Source: CAYXDO01 sp964463485 (GTDB lineage: Bacteria > Myxococcota > Kuafuiibacteriia > Kuafuiibacteriales > Kuafuiibacteriaceae). Taken from it: DNA of 30,406 nucleotides. A program made the position numbers and the translations under genes. How positions within the stretch are numbered: position 1 is the first letter of the stretch; each line of letters opens with the position of its first letter. The stretch spans positions 1 through 30,406 of the forward strand of contig CAYXDO010000142.1 in the NCBI GenBank assembly GCA_964463485.1, written 5' to 3'. The notes below the pieces were generated by a model, which was not told the DNA's origin, did not search any database, and saw only the letters and a program-made list of their open reading frames with translations. This document shows positions 18,086-25,650 of the stretch, piece after piece.

Positions 18086-18290
18086 GATTCAGACTTCCGA
18101 TTCAGACTTCCGATTCAGACTTCCGATTCAGATATCCGATTCAGACTCCGACGCAGACCTCCGATTCAGACCTCCGATTCAGACTTCCGATTCAGATATC
18201 CGATTCAGATATCCGATTCAGACTCCGACTCGGACCTCCGATTCAGACTCCGACTCAGACCTCCGACTCGGACCTCCGATTCAGACCCCC
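18086..18290. repeat. Tandem 12-13-bp array (GATTCAGACTTCC and variants)
   Basis: Roughly sixteen units of GATTCAGACTTCC and variants (GATTCAGATATCC, GATTCAGACTCC, GACTCGGACCTCC, GACGCAGACCTCC) lie head to tail. The array ends eight bases before the vapC stop codon. The CAGAC/TCCGA composition resembles the array at the left end of the window. Units abut with no unique spacers, so it is not a CRISPR array. Confidence 0.9.
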
Positions 18291-18297
18291 GAAGGAG

Positions 18298-18723
18298 TCA
18301 TAGGATCGGATTCTCCCACCGCAGGCCCGGAAATCGCGCGAAATCCCCGTCGCAGGAACACAGCAATAATCCATGTTCGATGGCGAGCGCCGCGAGGTGC
18401 GCGTCCGGAACGAGACTCGATCGACCGACCGAACGAATGAGACCGTCCAGGACTTGCTCGTGGCGCTCGGTCGGTTGAGGGATCCACACTGAGCTCGCTC
18501 GAAGCCACGCCCTGACTTGCTCCCAAGCGTCCGCGACACTCTCCGAGTTTGGAAAGACTCGAGGGTTCGTGACGATTCGAACGAACGCGAGCAAAGAAAC
18601 CCAAGGCATTCCGACCCTCGGCTCGATCTCGATGGTGCGATCGAGCCAAGATCTTGCCGATGAGTGCTGCGGAAAATCAGACACGTGAGCATAAATCAAC
18701 AGGTTCGCATCGATCAGGATCAT
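18298..18723 (-). CDS. vapC: PIN-domain ribonuclease toxin, VapC-like
   Basis: This 141-residue protein has the PIN fold expected of a VapC toxin, an Mg2+-dependent endoribonuclease that blocks translation when free of its antitoxin. It opens with MILIDANLLIYA, giving the first metal-binding Asp5. The later acidic residues are in LVPDAHLAALA and CSCDGDFARF. The usual Glu of the second PIN motif is replaced by Ala in WVSLLAFVRIVTNPRVF, a form I recall from some VapC subfamilies. Its start overlaps the last four bases of vapB (18720-18723), so the two are translationally coupled. The stop lies at the edge of the 12-13-bp repeat array. Confidence 0.9.
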   Translation of the reverse strand: MILIDANLLIYAHVSDFPQHSSARSWLDRTIEIEPRVGMPWVSLLAFVRIVTNPRVFPNSESVADAWEQVRAWLRASSVWIPQPTERHEQVLDGLIRSVGRSSLVPDAHLAALAIEHGLLLCSCDGDFARFPGLRWENPIL

Positions 18724-18956
18724 TCGTCCGCATCCATCATCGCGAGGACTTCCTGAATGTCATCGACGTTCTTGATCTTCGGAACGCCCAAGGAGACGAC
18801 GCGCGTTCGAGACGGCTCCTTTTCCTTCGGAGGCGTCTGAGCCAAACCCCGGCGGAGGGCGTCATTCACGATCTCCCGAAACGTTGCGCCCTTCTCGCGT
18901 TCGAGTCGACGGATCACACTCATCACGTCATCGTCGATGGTGATTGTGGTTCGCAC
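18720..18956 (-). CDS. vapB: VapB-like ribbon-helix-helix antitoxin
   Basis: This 78-residue protein has an N-terminal ribbon-helix-helix DNA-binding domain (MRTTITIDDDVMSVIRRLER, then TFREIVNDALRRGL) and a C-terminal tail (VPKIKNVDDIQEVLAMMDADE) suited to wrapping the VapC toxin. It should neutralise VapC and, with it, repress its own promoter. The start is a GTG at 18956. It overlaps vapC by four bases. An inverted repeat upstream (18969-18988) is a candidate operator. Confidence 0.88.
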   Translation of the reverse strand: MRTTITIDDDVMSVIRRLEREKGATFREIVNDALRRGLAQTPPKEKEPSRTRVVSLGVPKIKNVDDIQEVLAMMDADE

Positions 18957-18968
18957 GCATCAACGCAT

Positions 18969-18988
18969 ATCATCGGTGATGCGATGAT
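18969..18988 (-). promoter_or_regulatory. Candidate VapB operator (inverted repeat)
   Basis: ATCATCG, a 6-base spacer and CGATGAT form a perfect 7-bp inverted repeat 12 bases upstream of the vapB GTG. The position suits autoregulation by a ribbon-helix-helix antitoxin. This is inference from position and symmetry. Confidence 0.5.
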
Positions 18989-19071
18989 GCAATTGCCGCC
19001 GTGTGCGGCGTGTGCGGCGCGCGCTTGGGGTGCAGCCTTGAGCGCGTGGCCGACCCTCGGTGGCCTTACGT

Positions 19072-21492
19072 TCACGGAGAGGTCGAGGTTTGCGTTTCCG
19101 GCACTGGCTCCTGCGGCGTTGGCTCTACCGGCGTTGGCTCTACCGGCGTTGGCTCAGCCGGCGTTGGCTCCTGCGGCTGCTCGGGCTCCGGTGCCGGTTC
19201 GGGCTCCGGCGCCGGTTCGGCCGGAAAGACTTCGTTCACGTCCCGCACGCCTGGTGAGCCTCCGAGTTGAGCGCTGATCTTCCAGCTACTCAGATCCTGC
19301 GAGTTCGGGCTTGGGAGGACCGAGTAGCCAACCTTTGGTACCGGCCACGGAGGTTCCTGCGCGTAGCCGAGACCCAAATCCTGGTTGCCGTTTGCGTTTC
19401 TGATTTCGAATTCGACCGAAGAGGGCACCGTCTCGATCTCCGCGACGACGCGGACCTTTGGGTGCAACGTCGAGAACCGGCTGCGATCGGTGGTGACGAC
19501 GAAGCGATCTCCTCGGCGGACCTCGACGAGATCGAAGAAAGTGTTCCCGAAGCGGAAGTCACCGAGAAAGATCGGGTGCGGTCCGATGGCCTCGAGCTCG
19601 ACGAACGGAACCTGTCCAGCAGTCGGGTTGGCGAGGATTTCGGTGATCCGAAACGCCGGATCCGGGCGGTCGACGGTGAGTGGCAAGCGGAGCATCGCGC
19701 TCCAATCGCCGGTGGCTTCGTCGAACACGCGCGCGCTGAGGATGGCGTAACTGTTGGCAACGGGCCCGAACGGCGCGCGTTCGTCGCCTTCTCGAGGCTT
19801 GCCCGTGAGCGGGTCTCGCGGATCCAACCCATCGAGCCTCGCTAGGACGGTGCCGCGAGGATTGCGATGCAGAAGCGGCACGACCTGGCCTCGCTCCGCG
19901 TCGAGTCGCTGCAGCCTGGGAGCTTCGAGGGGGCGAGCGTAAGAACCGAAGAACTCACGGGTCGCTACGATGCGCGACGGGACCGCGCGCCACTCGGCAT
20001 CGACGGAAGCCATGATTCGATCCGACGGGAACGTCCTGCCGGGCGCGCGAAAGTCTCCCCATCGCGCCAGATCGAGGAGCACACCCGGCGTGTGCTCGGC
20101 ATGAGTTCCCATGAAGATACGCTCTCCGAGCGCGCCGTTGACCGCGCCGTGCGCGCCAAAGAGCGCCTCGACGCGGTCACCCACGACGAAGCGAAAGCCA
20201 TCGAAGCGCGCGGCCGCCTTGAACAGGTCGCTCACCGAACCGTCGACCACGTCGGGGGGCGCGGAGGATGGACTCAGCAGGGCGGAGCGGATCTCGATAC
20301 CGTTCGGAATGAGCGTGAGCTTTGGCAGGGCGCCGCCCGCTTTGCTCCTGGCCAATACGTAACCCGACGCAGGAAAGTCCCGAACGTTGAAGAACGTCGC
20401 CATGAGGTAGAAATCGGCCAGCACTTCCAAGTCGATGGCGGCGTCCAAGTCGGCGAAGGTCGTGCCAGGGGCCGAGAGCTTAGCGAGTATTTCGCGGAGG
20501 CCGCCTGCCGCGACCTCGCTCGGCGTGATGATTTCATAATCACTCGGGGCGCCGCCGAATCGGCGCGCCAGGAAGTGTCCGTCCACGAGCTCCCGCACGT
20601 CATACATGCCCCAGTAGAGTCCGTTGATGAAGACTTGTCCGGTGGTGTGACCCGGCGCGGCTCTGCGAAGCAACGAAAACGCCAAATCGAACACATTCAT
20701 CGATACGTAGGTGACTTGGTACCGCCTCTTGGGATCCGGGTCCGTGATCTTGGCGGTGCGACCCGCGTCGATGGCGAAGCCGCCGCCCTCGCTCCGGAAA
20801 GCCCCTGGCAGCCCGAACGAGCCGCTGATCGAACCCGTGAGCTCGACTTCCAACGACGGCTTTGGATCGTCCGAACGCTCGTCGGGCCGGTCGAGCAATC
20901 TCACCTTGCACTGAGACGTGCCGAAGGTCCGAGTAGGTAGGGCCACCGTCATCTGACACGCTTTCTCTCCTTTGCGCGTCGCGAGCAGCCCGTCGGGACC
21001 AAAAACGTCGGCGTCCGCGAGTCGGAGGTCGACGAGGGTGTTGAGTTGGCTGGTGGCCTCCAACTGCTGGAGCGTCGCCGCTTCCGGAGCGATCTTGTAG
21101 TGGGCTTTGTTTTGACCCCAGGTCTCGGGCAACCCAGGAGCGCGATCCTGAGTCGCCAGGTCGGCCCAAGTCACATAAAGCATCTCGGCGATCTCCGAGC
21201 GCGGCCTACGGAGGCCGAAGGCGGCAGCGCGGACCAGCACCAACCCGCGCTGCTTCACTCGGATGGGTCCAGAGTATCGGGGGCTCGACGCGGTGGGTTC
21301 GGAGCCGTCGAGGGTGTAGCGGACCTCGCCGCCGTCACCTACTCCCTGAATTTCTACCTCGAACACCTGGAATTGCTCGCTGAGCTCCGGCGTGATCTTC
21401 GGAGCGGGGAAGGGCGGCCGCTCGGGCGCGAGGACGAGGATGAGTACGAGAAGCCCCACCAAGGCGACCGCGATCAGTGCTTTTCGTAGCAT
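19072..21492 (-). CDS. CotH-like protein with chitobiase-type and lamin-tail-like domains
   Basis: This 806-residue protein starts with a signal peptide or membrane anchor (residues 5-22), so it is exported or anchored facing outward. A chitobiase C-terminal-like domain follows (about 35-110; EVRYTLDGSEPTASSPRYSG). A CotH-like region covers about 150-440, with the hallmark VFINGLYWGMYDVRELVDGH (287-306) and FLARRFG. A second chitobiase-like segment lies near 546-570 (VLARLDGLDPRDPLTG), then a lamin-tail-like domain near 612-720 (FRITEILANPTAGQVPFVEL). The C terminus is about 50 residues of PEP/PTPVE repeats. CotH proteins are atypical kinases that phosphorylate surface proteins, but here the usual WDxD metal site seems replaced by LIPNGIEI (394-401), so activity is doubtful. 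It follows the tubulin-like gene by 14 bases with an excellent ribosome-binding site (GAGGTGAGG). Confidence 0.8.
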   Translation of the reverse strand: MLRKALIAVALVGLLVLILVLAPERPPFPAPKITPELSEQFQVFEVEIQGVGDGGEVRYTLDGSEPTASSPRYSGPIRVKQRGLVLVRAAAFGLRRPRSEIAEMLYVTWADLATQDRAPGLPETWGQNKAHYKIAPEAATLQQLEATSQLNTLVDLRLADADVFGPDGLLATRKGEKACQMTVALPTRTFGTSQCKVRLLDRPDERSDDPKPSLEVELTGSISGSFGLPGAFRSEGGGFAIDAGRTAKITDPDPKRRYQVTYVSMNVFDLAFSLLRRAAPGHTTGQVFINGLYWGMYDVRELVDGHFLARRFGGAPSDYEIITPSEVAAGGLREILAKLSAPGTTFADLDAAIDLEVLADFYLMATFFNVRDFPASGYVLARSKAGGALPKLTLIPNGIEIRSALLSPSSAPPDVVDGSVSDLFKAAARFDGFRFVVGDRVEALFGAHGAVNGALGERIFMGTHAEHTPGVLLDLARWGDFRAPGRTFPSDRIMASVDAEWRAVPSRIVATREFFGSYARPLEAPRLQRLDAERGQVVPLLHRNPRGTVLARLDGLDPRDPLTGKPREGDERAPFGPVANSYAILSARVFDEATGDWSAMLRLPLTVDRPDPAFRITEILANPTAGQVPFVELEAIGPHPIFLGDFRFGNTFFDLVEVRRGDRFVVTTDRSRFSTLHPKVRVVAEIETVPSSVEFEIRNANGNQDLGLGYAQEPPWPVPKVGYSVLPSPNSQDLSSWKISAQLGGSPGVRDVNEVFPAEPAPEPEPAPEPEQPQEPTPAEPTPVEPTPVEPTPQEPVPETQTSTSP

Positions 21493-21496
21493 CGAG

Positions 21497-21505
21497 CCTC
21501 ACCTC
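21497..21505 (-). promoter_or_regulatory. Strong ribosome-binding site for the CotH-like gene
   Basis: On the minus strand GAGGTGAGG lies four bases before the ATG at 21492 and one base after the stop codon of the upstream GTPase gene. It fixes the start and indicates that both genes are read from one transcript. Confidence 0.7.
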
Positions 21506-21506
21506 G

Positions 21507-23570
21507 CTAGCGTCTGAGCGCTTCTACGGCGATGGCTCGAACGGCCTCGTTTTCGTCTTCAGTGGCCCTCAAGAGCACTCCGCCGAACACTTCCCGTCCG
21601 AGTCTCGCCATGGCTTCGACCGCGTAATAACGAATGACCGTCTGCTCGGCCCCGCTGTCTTCCTCGAGGCGCCTGAAAATTTGATCGCGCGTGGATGAGT
21701 CTCTCGAGTGTAGAAAATCGGAGACCATGCGGTCGTAAGTCTCGGGAGTAGGCAACTCTTCATCGAACGCGTCGGTGACGAGCCCGAGCTTCGACATCTC
21801 TCGCCGGAGATCGAGCTCGGCGCGGCTGATTTCACCGGTCTCCGCCTCCGAGTTTGGATTCACCATCAGTGACGAGGAGTCGACCGCCATGACCGTCTCT
21901 TCGTCCGAGCTATCACCGAGCGGCCGAGCGCCTTTGGGCGCTGCGGGTCGCTGCGCGCTCGGGCGTTGAGGTTTCTTTGTAGCGGGTTGGGGTCGGCGCG
22001 GTGGCACCGACGCGCGCGGCTTGGCGTCGTCGACCTCGACAGGCTTTGGCGGGTCCCGAGGTTTCTCGGGCTCCCGCTCGAGCTTCTCCATGCGCTCGGC
22101 GGTGCGCTGGACCTTCCTCTCTTCGGGCGCGGGCGCGGGTCGACTCGGACGACCGAGGGGCGTCGGCGGGCGTTCGAGAGGCTCTTCACGAGGGCGCGCC
22201 GCGAGCTCTTCGGCCGACCCGCCCGCGCGACGAACGGGCTCTTCGGGCGGAACGCGGCGCGCCGGTGGATCATCGGCCGGGACCGACTTCTTGATCTTGT
22301 CCACGAGCTCGACCCGGCGCGGCGATTCCGGCTCAGGATCTCCGCCGGCTCTCCGCGGCTTGAATTCGATGTCGAGCCCCTCGGTCGGCGCCGGGGCGGG
22401 ATTCGATCGACGCCCCGATCTTCTCGGTCGGTCGCTCGGACGAGATCGCGCCCCCGGCTTGAAGAGCTCGATCCCTTGAATGCCTCCGAGATCGAGGGTC
22501 GGGAGCTCGACCTGGAGCTTCGAACGCAGCGTCTCACCCTCCCGCTGCGCGTCCGCGAGGATCTCTCGAATTCGATGGGGCAGCGAATGGACGGAAATCA
22601 ACGTCCGCAACAACGCACGCTTGGACTGGCTCGCCCGATACAGGCCGCGATAAATCGCAGCCCCCGCGGTCTCCGCCTTCAGTCGCTCGTCGATCGTCTC
22701 GAACACCGCGATCGGCGTGGCCGTCAACACGTGATCAGGAGCTTCGATCACCATACCTACGTAGGACGCCGACTTGATGTCGAAGCCGGTCGGCATGAGC
22801 TCACTCGCCTCGAGGCCCGCCCGAACCGCTCCGATCACTTCCTCCACCGTGATCGCGTCGAGCTCCACGACGTTGAAACAGAGCACGCCGCCGGAAAGGA
22901 AGAGCTTGCGGAGGTCCTCGCCGTCGAACGATCGAATGGGACGAATGTCGGAGCGGCTGTTGAGGCGATTGAGCGAGTCCAGCGGCGACGCGATGCGTCC
23001 GTTCACATGGGCGTAATAGTCGATCACCGACACATCGCGATTCATCGACTCGATGCGCTGGTTGTCGACGAAGACCCACCCGAGCACTTGCGCGTCGACG
23101 AGCTGGTTGATCGCGCGAACGGCGTTCACCTTGACGATGCCGCTCTCTCCATCTGTCGGCAGCGTCATGAGCGCGACGATCGGGAGGTCTTCCTCGCGCA
23201 GGACGGTGATGAGCGTGTTGAGCGCGCTGCCCGTTCCGCCGCCGAGGCCCGCGGTGAGGAGCACCGCATCCGCGCCGTCGGACTCGCGAAGGACGGCGTT
23301 TCGGATCTGATCTGCGTTTCGAAGAATGCACTCGGAGGCGTAGTCGGGATCGAGGCCCGCGCCGTCGTATCCGTCTTCGCCGATGTAGATTCGTCGCTCG
23401 GCTGGGAGCGGGGGATAGACGCTGCCTGGATCGAGCGAGGAAAGATCCGTCTGCGCCGTGTTGAGCGCGAGCGCGCGATAGCCGCGGCGAAAAAACTCGG
23501 TGGCGAGATTCCCACCGGCTTGGCCGAGGCCGACCACCGTGATGTCGAGAGAGCAACCTTCCGGCTTCAC
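21507..23570 (-). CDS. Tubulin/FtsZ-superfamily GTPase with disordered linker and C-terminal HEAT-like repeats
   Basis: This is a 687-residue non-canonical FtsZ/tubulin-like protein. The N-terminal strand VVGLGQAGGNLATEFFRRG and NTAQTDL match the first nucleotide-binding loops. The signature loop is GLGGGTGSA (109-116, against GGGTGTG in FtsZ). MTLPTDGESGIVKVNAVRAI and WVFVDNQRI correspond to the following FtsZ blocks. A candidate catalytic T7 loop is FDGEDLRKLF (Asp216 and Asp219), so GTP hydrolysis on polymerisation is plausible. The GTPase body spans about 8-360. An Arg/Pro/Glu-rich linker (about 365-555) follows, then a helical end (about 595-687) with two HEAT-like units (YYAVEAMARLG, RAIAVEALRR). 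It is not the division gene ftsZ: the length, linker and neighbours differ. The GTG start has GAGG upstream. It is first in a pair with the CotH-like gene. Confidence 0.87.
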   Translation of the reverse strand: MKPEGCSLDITVVGLGQAGGNLATEFFRRGYRALALNTAQTDLSSLDPGSVYPPLPAERRIYIGEDGYDGAGLDPDYASECILRNADQIRNAVLRESDGADAVLLTAGLGGGTGSALNTLITVLREEDLPIVALMTLPTDGESGIVKVNAVRAINQLVDAQVLGWVFVDNQRIESMNRDVSVIDYYAHVNGRIASPLDSLNRLNSRSDIRPIRSFDGEDLRKLFLSGGVLCFNVVELDAITVEEVIGAVRAGLEASELMPTGFDIKSASYVGMVIEAPDHVLTATPIAVFETIDERLKAETAGAAIYRGLYRASQSKRALLRTLISVHSLPHRIREILADAQREGETLRSKLQVELPTLDLGGIQGIELFKPGARSRPSDRPRRSGRRSNPAPAPTEGLDIEFKPRRAGGDPEPESPRRVELVDKIKKSVPADDPPARRVPPEEPVRRAGGSAEELAARPREEPLERPPTPLGRPSRPAPAPEERKVQRTAERMEKLEREPEKPRDPPKPVEVDDAKPRASVPPRRPQPATKKPQRPSAQRPAAPKGARPLGDSSDEETVMAVDSSSLMVNPNSEAETGEISRAELDLRREMSKLGLVTDAFDEELPTPETYDRMVSDFLHSRDSSTRDQIFRRLEEDSGAEQTVIRYYAVEAMARLGREVFGGVLLRATEDENEAVRAIAVEALRR

Positions 23571-23682
23571 CGAAACCTCAACGTACCCTCAGGACCGAGG
23601 TTCGTCGAGGTTATGAACGCCGGTCTCGACGCGGTCCGGAACCCCCTCGCAACCAAACGGATTCCGGAGTATTCCGCCCCGC
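23571..23682. promoter_or_regulatory. Divergent intergenic region between GTPase and peroxidase genes
   Basis: These 112 bases separate two divergent starts and should hold both promoters. I see a GAGG ribosome-binding site for the GTPase at 23575-23578 and a weak GGAGT (23665-23669) before the peroxidase ATG, but no confident -35/-10 pair. Confidence 0.4.
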
Positions 23683-25215
23683 ATGAGAGAGAATCTCTTG
23701 GCAGAGGCACAACCAGGAATCTTCTTCGAAGGAGCGGCGGCTGGATTCAGCCTGGAGCTCGAAGTCGTCGGCGATCCGAGCGCGGCTTGGTCGCGATTGA
23801 CCGAGCTGGATATCGCCGGCTCCGTCGTCGGGATCGGGCAGCCCTTCGCTGCGGCCGTGGGCGTTCAGATCGCCGGCCTGCGATCGTTCGAACGTATCGC
23901 CGGCCAAGCTACCATGCCAGCCACCCAGCACGCGCTCTGGGTCTTCGTGCCGGCCGCCGATCAAAGCTCGGCTTTCGAAAAAGCGGAGCGCTGGAAAATG
24001 CAGCTCGAGCCTCACTTTCGCCTCGTCGAAGGCACCGCGCTGTTTCGATATCGAGATGGGCGCGATCTCACCGGCTATCGCGACGGCAGCGCCAATCCTC
24101 ACGGGGACGAAGCCATCGACGCGGCCATCCTCGCCGAAGGTCCGCTCCGCGGGGGCTCCTTCGTGTTGCTCCAGCGCTACGTCCACTTCCGGTCGCGCTT
24201 CTTCCGGCTCGATCAGGACACCAAGGATCGCATCGTCGGCCGACGGTTGAGTGACGACGAGGAGCTCGAGGACGCGCCTGCTTCGGCCCACGTGAAACGC
24301 GCTGATCAGGAAGGCTTCGCCGAGCCCACGCCGATGTTGCGTCGATCGATGCCGTGGGGCGATCCGCGCCGCCACGGCCTCCAGTTCATCGCGTTCATGA
24401 CGGACCTCGCTCGGTCCGATCGCGTGCTTCGAAGGATGGCGGGCCTCGAGGACGGAACCAAAGACGCGTTGCTGGGTCACACCCAAGCGGAGACAGGCGC
24501 GTATTACTTCTGCCCGCCGGTGAAGGCCGGCCGACTCGCGCTCCTCGCAGACAACCAGGGCGCAGCCAAACCGTCGGCGCTCGAAGTCGTGGAGAGCGCG
24601 GCAGTGCGGATTCGCTTCGAGGCCAAGAAGTGCGTCCACTCGAGGCACTGCGTCCTCGCCAGGCCTGACGTCTTCGTCCCCAACGTCGTGGGCGAGTGGA
24701 TCCATCCGGAGGTCGCGACAGCGGATGAGGTCGCCGAGCTCGCACACAGCTGCCCGTCGGGCGCGATTCAATACGATCGGCTCGACGGCGGCTCGGCCGA
24801 GCGTGCGCCCAAGGTGAATACGCTGCGAGTCCGTGAGAACGGGCCCTACGCGGTTCACGCAGACCTTCAACTCGCCGGACGGCCGGCAGGCTATCGGGCT
24901 ACGTTGTGTCGCTGCGGCGCCTCCGAGAACAAGCCCTTCTGCGACGGCTCCCATGTCCGCGTGGGATTCGTGGCCACGGGAGAGCCGCCCACCATCGACA
25001 TGCCCGCGCTCGCCAAACGAGACGGCCCGCTCTTCATCACGCCCCAAACCGATGGACCCTTGGTCGTCGACGGGCCGGTCGAGCTCGTGTCGGGCACCGG
25101 ACGAACCATCGCCAAGACTACGGGCCCAACACTCTGTCGCTGCGGCAACTCAGCGAACAAGCCGTACTGCGATGGATCGCACGCTCGGGTGGGTTTCAAG
25201 GCGCTCGGCGACTAG
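23683..25215 (+). CDS. DyP-type peroxidase fused to a ferredoxin-like domain and two CDGSH iron-sulfur domains
   Basis: This is a 510-residue fusion. Residues 1-300 form a dye-decolorizing-type heme peroxidase with the GxxDG motif GYRDGSANP (131-139, distal Asp134), the probable proximal heme ligand His203 in SAHVKRAD, and the distal Arg in LRRSMPWG (220-221). Residues 306-370 match the divergent 4Fe-4S mono-cluster domain (Fer4_19 type): KKCVHSRHC (Cys317, Cys323) and SCPSGAI (Cys357). Two complete CDGSH motifs follow: Cys409, 411, 420 and His424, then Cys485, 487, 496 and His500, each expected to bind one [2Fe-2S] cluster. No Tat or Sec signal is seen, so it is cytosolic. The layout suggests electron transfer between heme and Fe-S centres, or redox sensing, but the donor and substrate are unknown. 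It is divergent from the tubulin-like gene. Confidence 0.9.
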   Translation: MRENLLAEAQPGIFFEGAAAGFSLELEVVGDPSAAWSRLTELDIAGSVVGIGQPFAAAVGVQIAGLRSFERIAGQATMPATQHALWVFVPAADQSSAFEKAERWKMQLEPHFRLVEGTALFRYRDGRDLTGYRDGSANPHGDEAIDAAILAEGPLRGGSFVLLQRYVHFRSRFFRLDQDTKDRIVGRRLSDDEELEDAPASAHVKRADQEGFAEPTPMLRRSMPWGDPRRHGLQFIAFMTDLARSDRVLRRMAGLEDGTKDALLGHTQAETGAYYFCPPVKAGRLALLADNQGAAKPSALEVVESAAVRIRFEAKKCVHSRHCVLARPDVFVPNVVGEWIHPEVATADEVAELAHSCPSGAIQYDRLDGGSAERAPKVNTLRVRENGPYAVHADLQLAGRPAGYRATLCRCGASENKPFCDGSHVRVGFVATGEPPTIDMPALAKRDGPLFITPQTDGPLVVDGPVELVSGTGRTIAKTTGPTLCRCGNSANKPYCDGSHARVGFKALGD

Positions 25216-25248
25216 CAGGTCGCTGAAAAAGGCTCCGAAATTCATGAC

Positions 25249-25330
25249 GTGCCCGTGCCCGTCCGTGCCCGTGCCCGCGCCCGTGCCCGTCCGTGCCCGT
25301 GCCCGTGCCCGTGCCCGTGCCCGTGCCCGA
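25249..25330. repeat. GTGCCC hexamer array
   Basis: About twelve near-contiguous GTGCCC units with occasional GTCC or GCGCCC variants fill this stretch inside the inverted-repeat element. It begins within the inner part of the left inverted repeat. Confidence 0.9.
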
Positions 25331-25422
25331 TTCGCCAGTGAGCGATGGCATTTTGCTTATCCAGTCGATCGCGTACGACGCCGCGGCGGCCGAAATCGAC
25401 TTTTTCAGCGACCTGCTAGACT

Positions 25423-25497
25423 GTCCCGGTCCCCGGTCCCAATGCCGATCGGTTAGAGCCTCGGCTCAATCCGGTCCCGGTCCGGGTCCCGGCCTCG
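25423..25497. repeat. GGTCCC / GGTCCGG simple-sequence units
   Basis: Clusters of CCGGTCCC, GGTCCCGG and TCCGGGTCCC flank a short unique core (25440-25465). They are the same hexamer class, on the opposite strand, as the array at 6357-6379. Confidence 0.75.
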
Positions 25498-25650
25498 AAA
25501 CGACTGAGCCTTTGCCCACTCGCCTGGGTCTTGCGTGGTCTAAGGCTCGGGTCGAGCCGGGCACCGGCACGTCAAGAGTTTCGGAGCCTTTTTCAGCGAC
25601 TACCCAGTACCCTCGAGCTACTCATCTGATCGGCATCGCGACTCGCCGGC

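Larger units (their letters stand above)
25212..25600. mobile_element. MITE-like element with long imperfect terminal inverted repeats
   Basis: GTCGCTGAAAAAGGCTCCGA and the next two bases (25219-25240) are repeated as a perfect 22-bp inverted copy at 25579-25600. The match extends inward to about 41 bp with three mismatches. A second inverted copy of the outer part, CTAGCAGGTCGCTGAAAAA (25212-25230), lies internally at 25401-25419 (19 bp, perfect). No transposase is encoded and no clear target-site duplication is seen. The left end overlaps the stop codon of the peroxidase gene. It may be a non-autonomous transposable element or a large hairpin that ends transcription. Confidence 0.6.

Noticed and set aside
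18086..18290. CRISPR array.
   Set aside because: Units of 12-13 bp abut without unique spacers, and no cas genes are present.
21507..23570. The cell division gene ftsZ itself.
   Set aside because: The signature loop, length, linker, HEAT-like tail and lack of ftsA/mur neighbours do not fit canonical ftsZ.
21966..24254. A 762-codon plus-strand frame across the tubulin-like gene and into the peroxidase gene.
   Set aside because: It is antisense to the GTPase and out of frame with the peroxidase; the Arg-rich translation has no domain signal.
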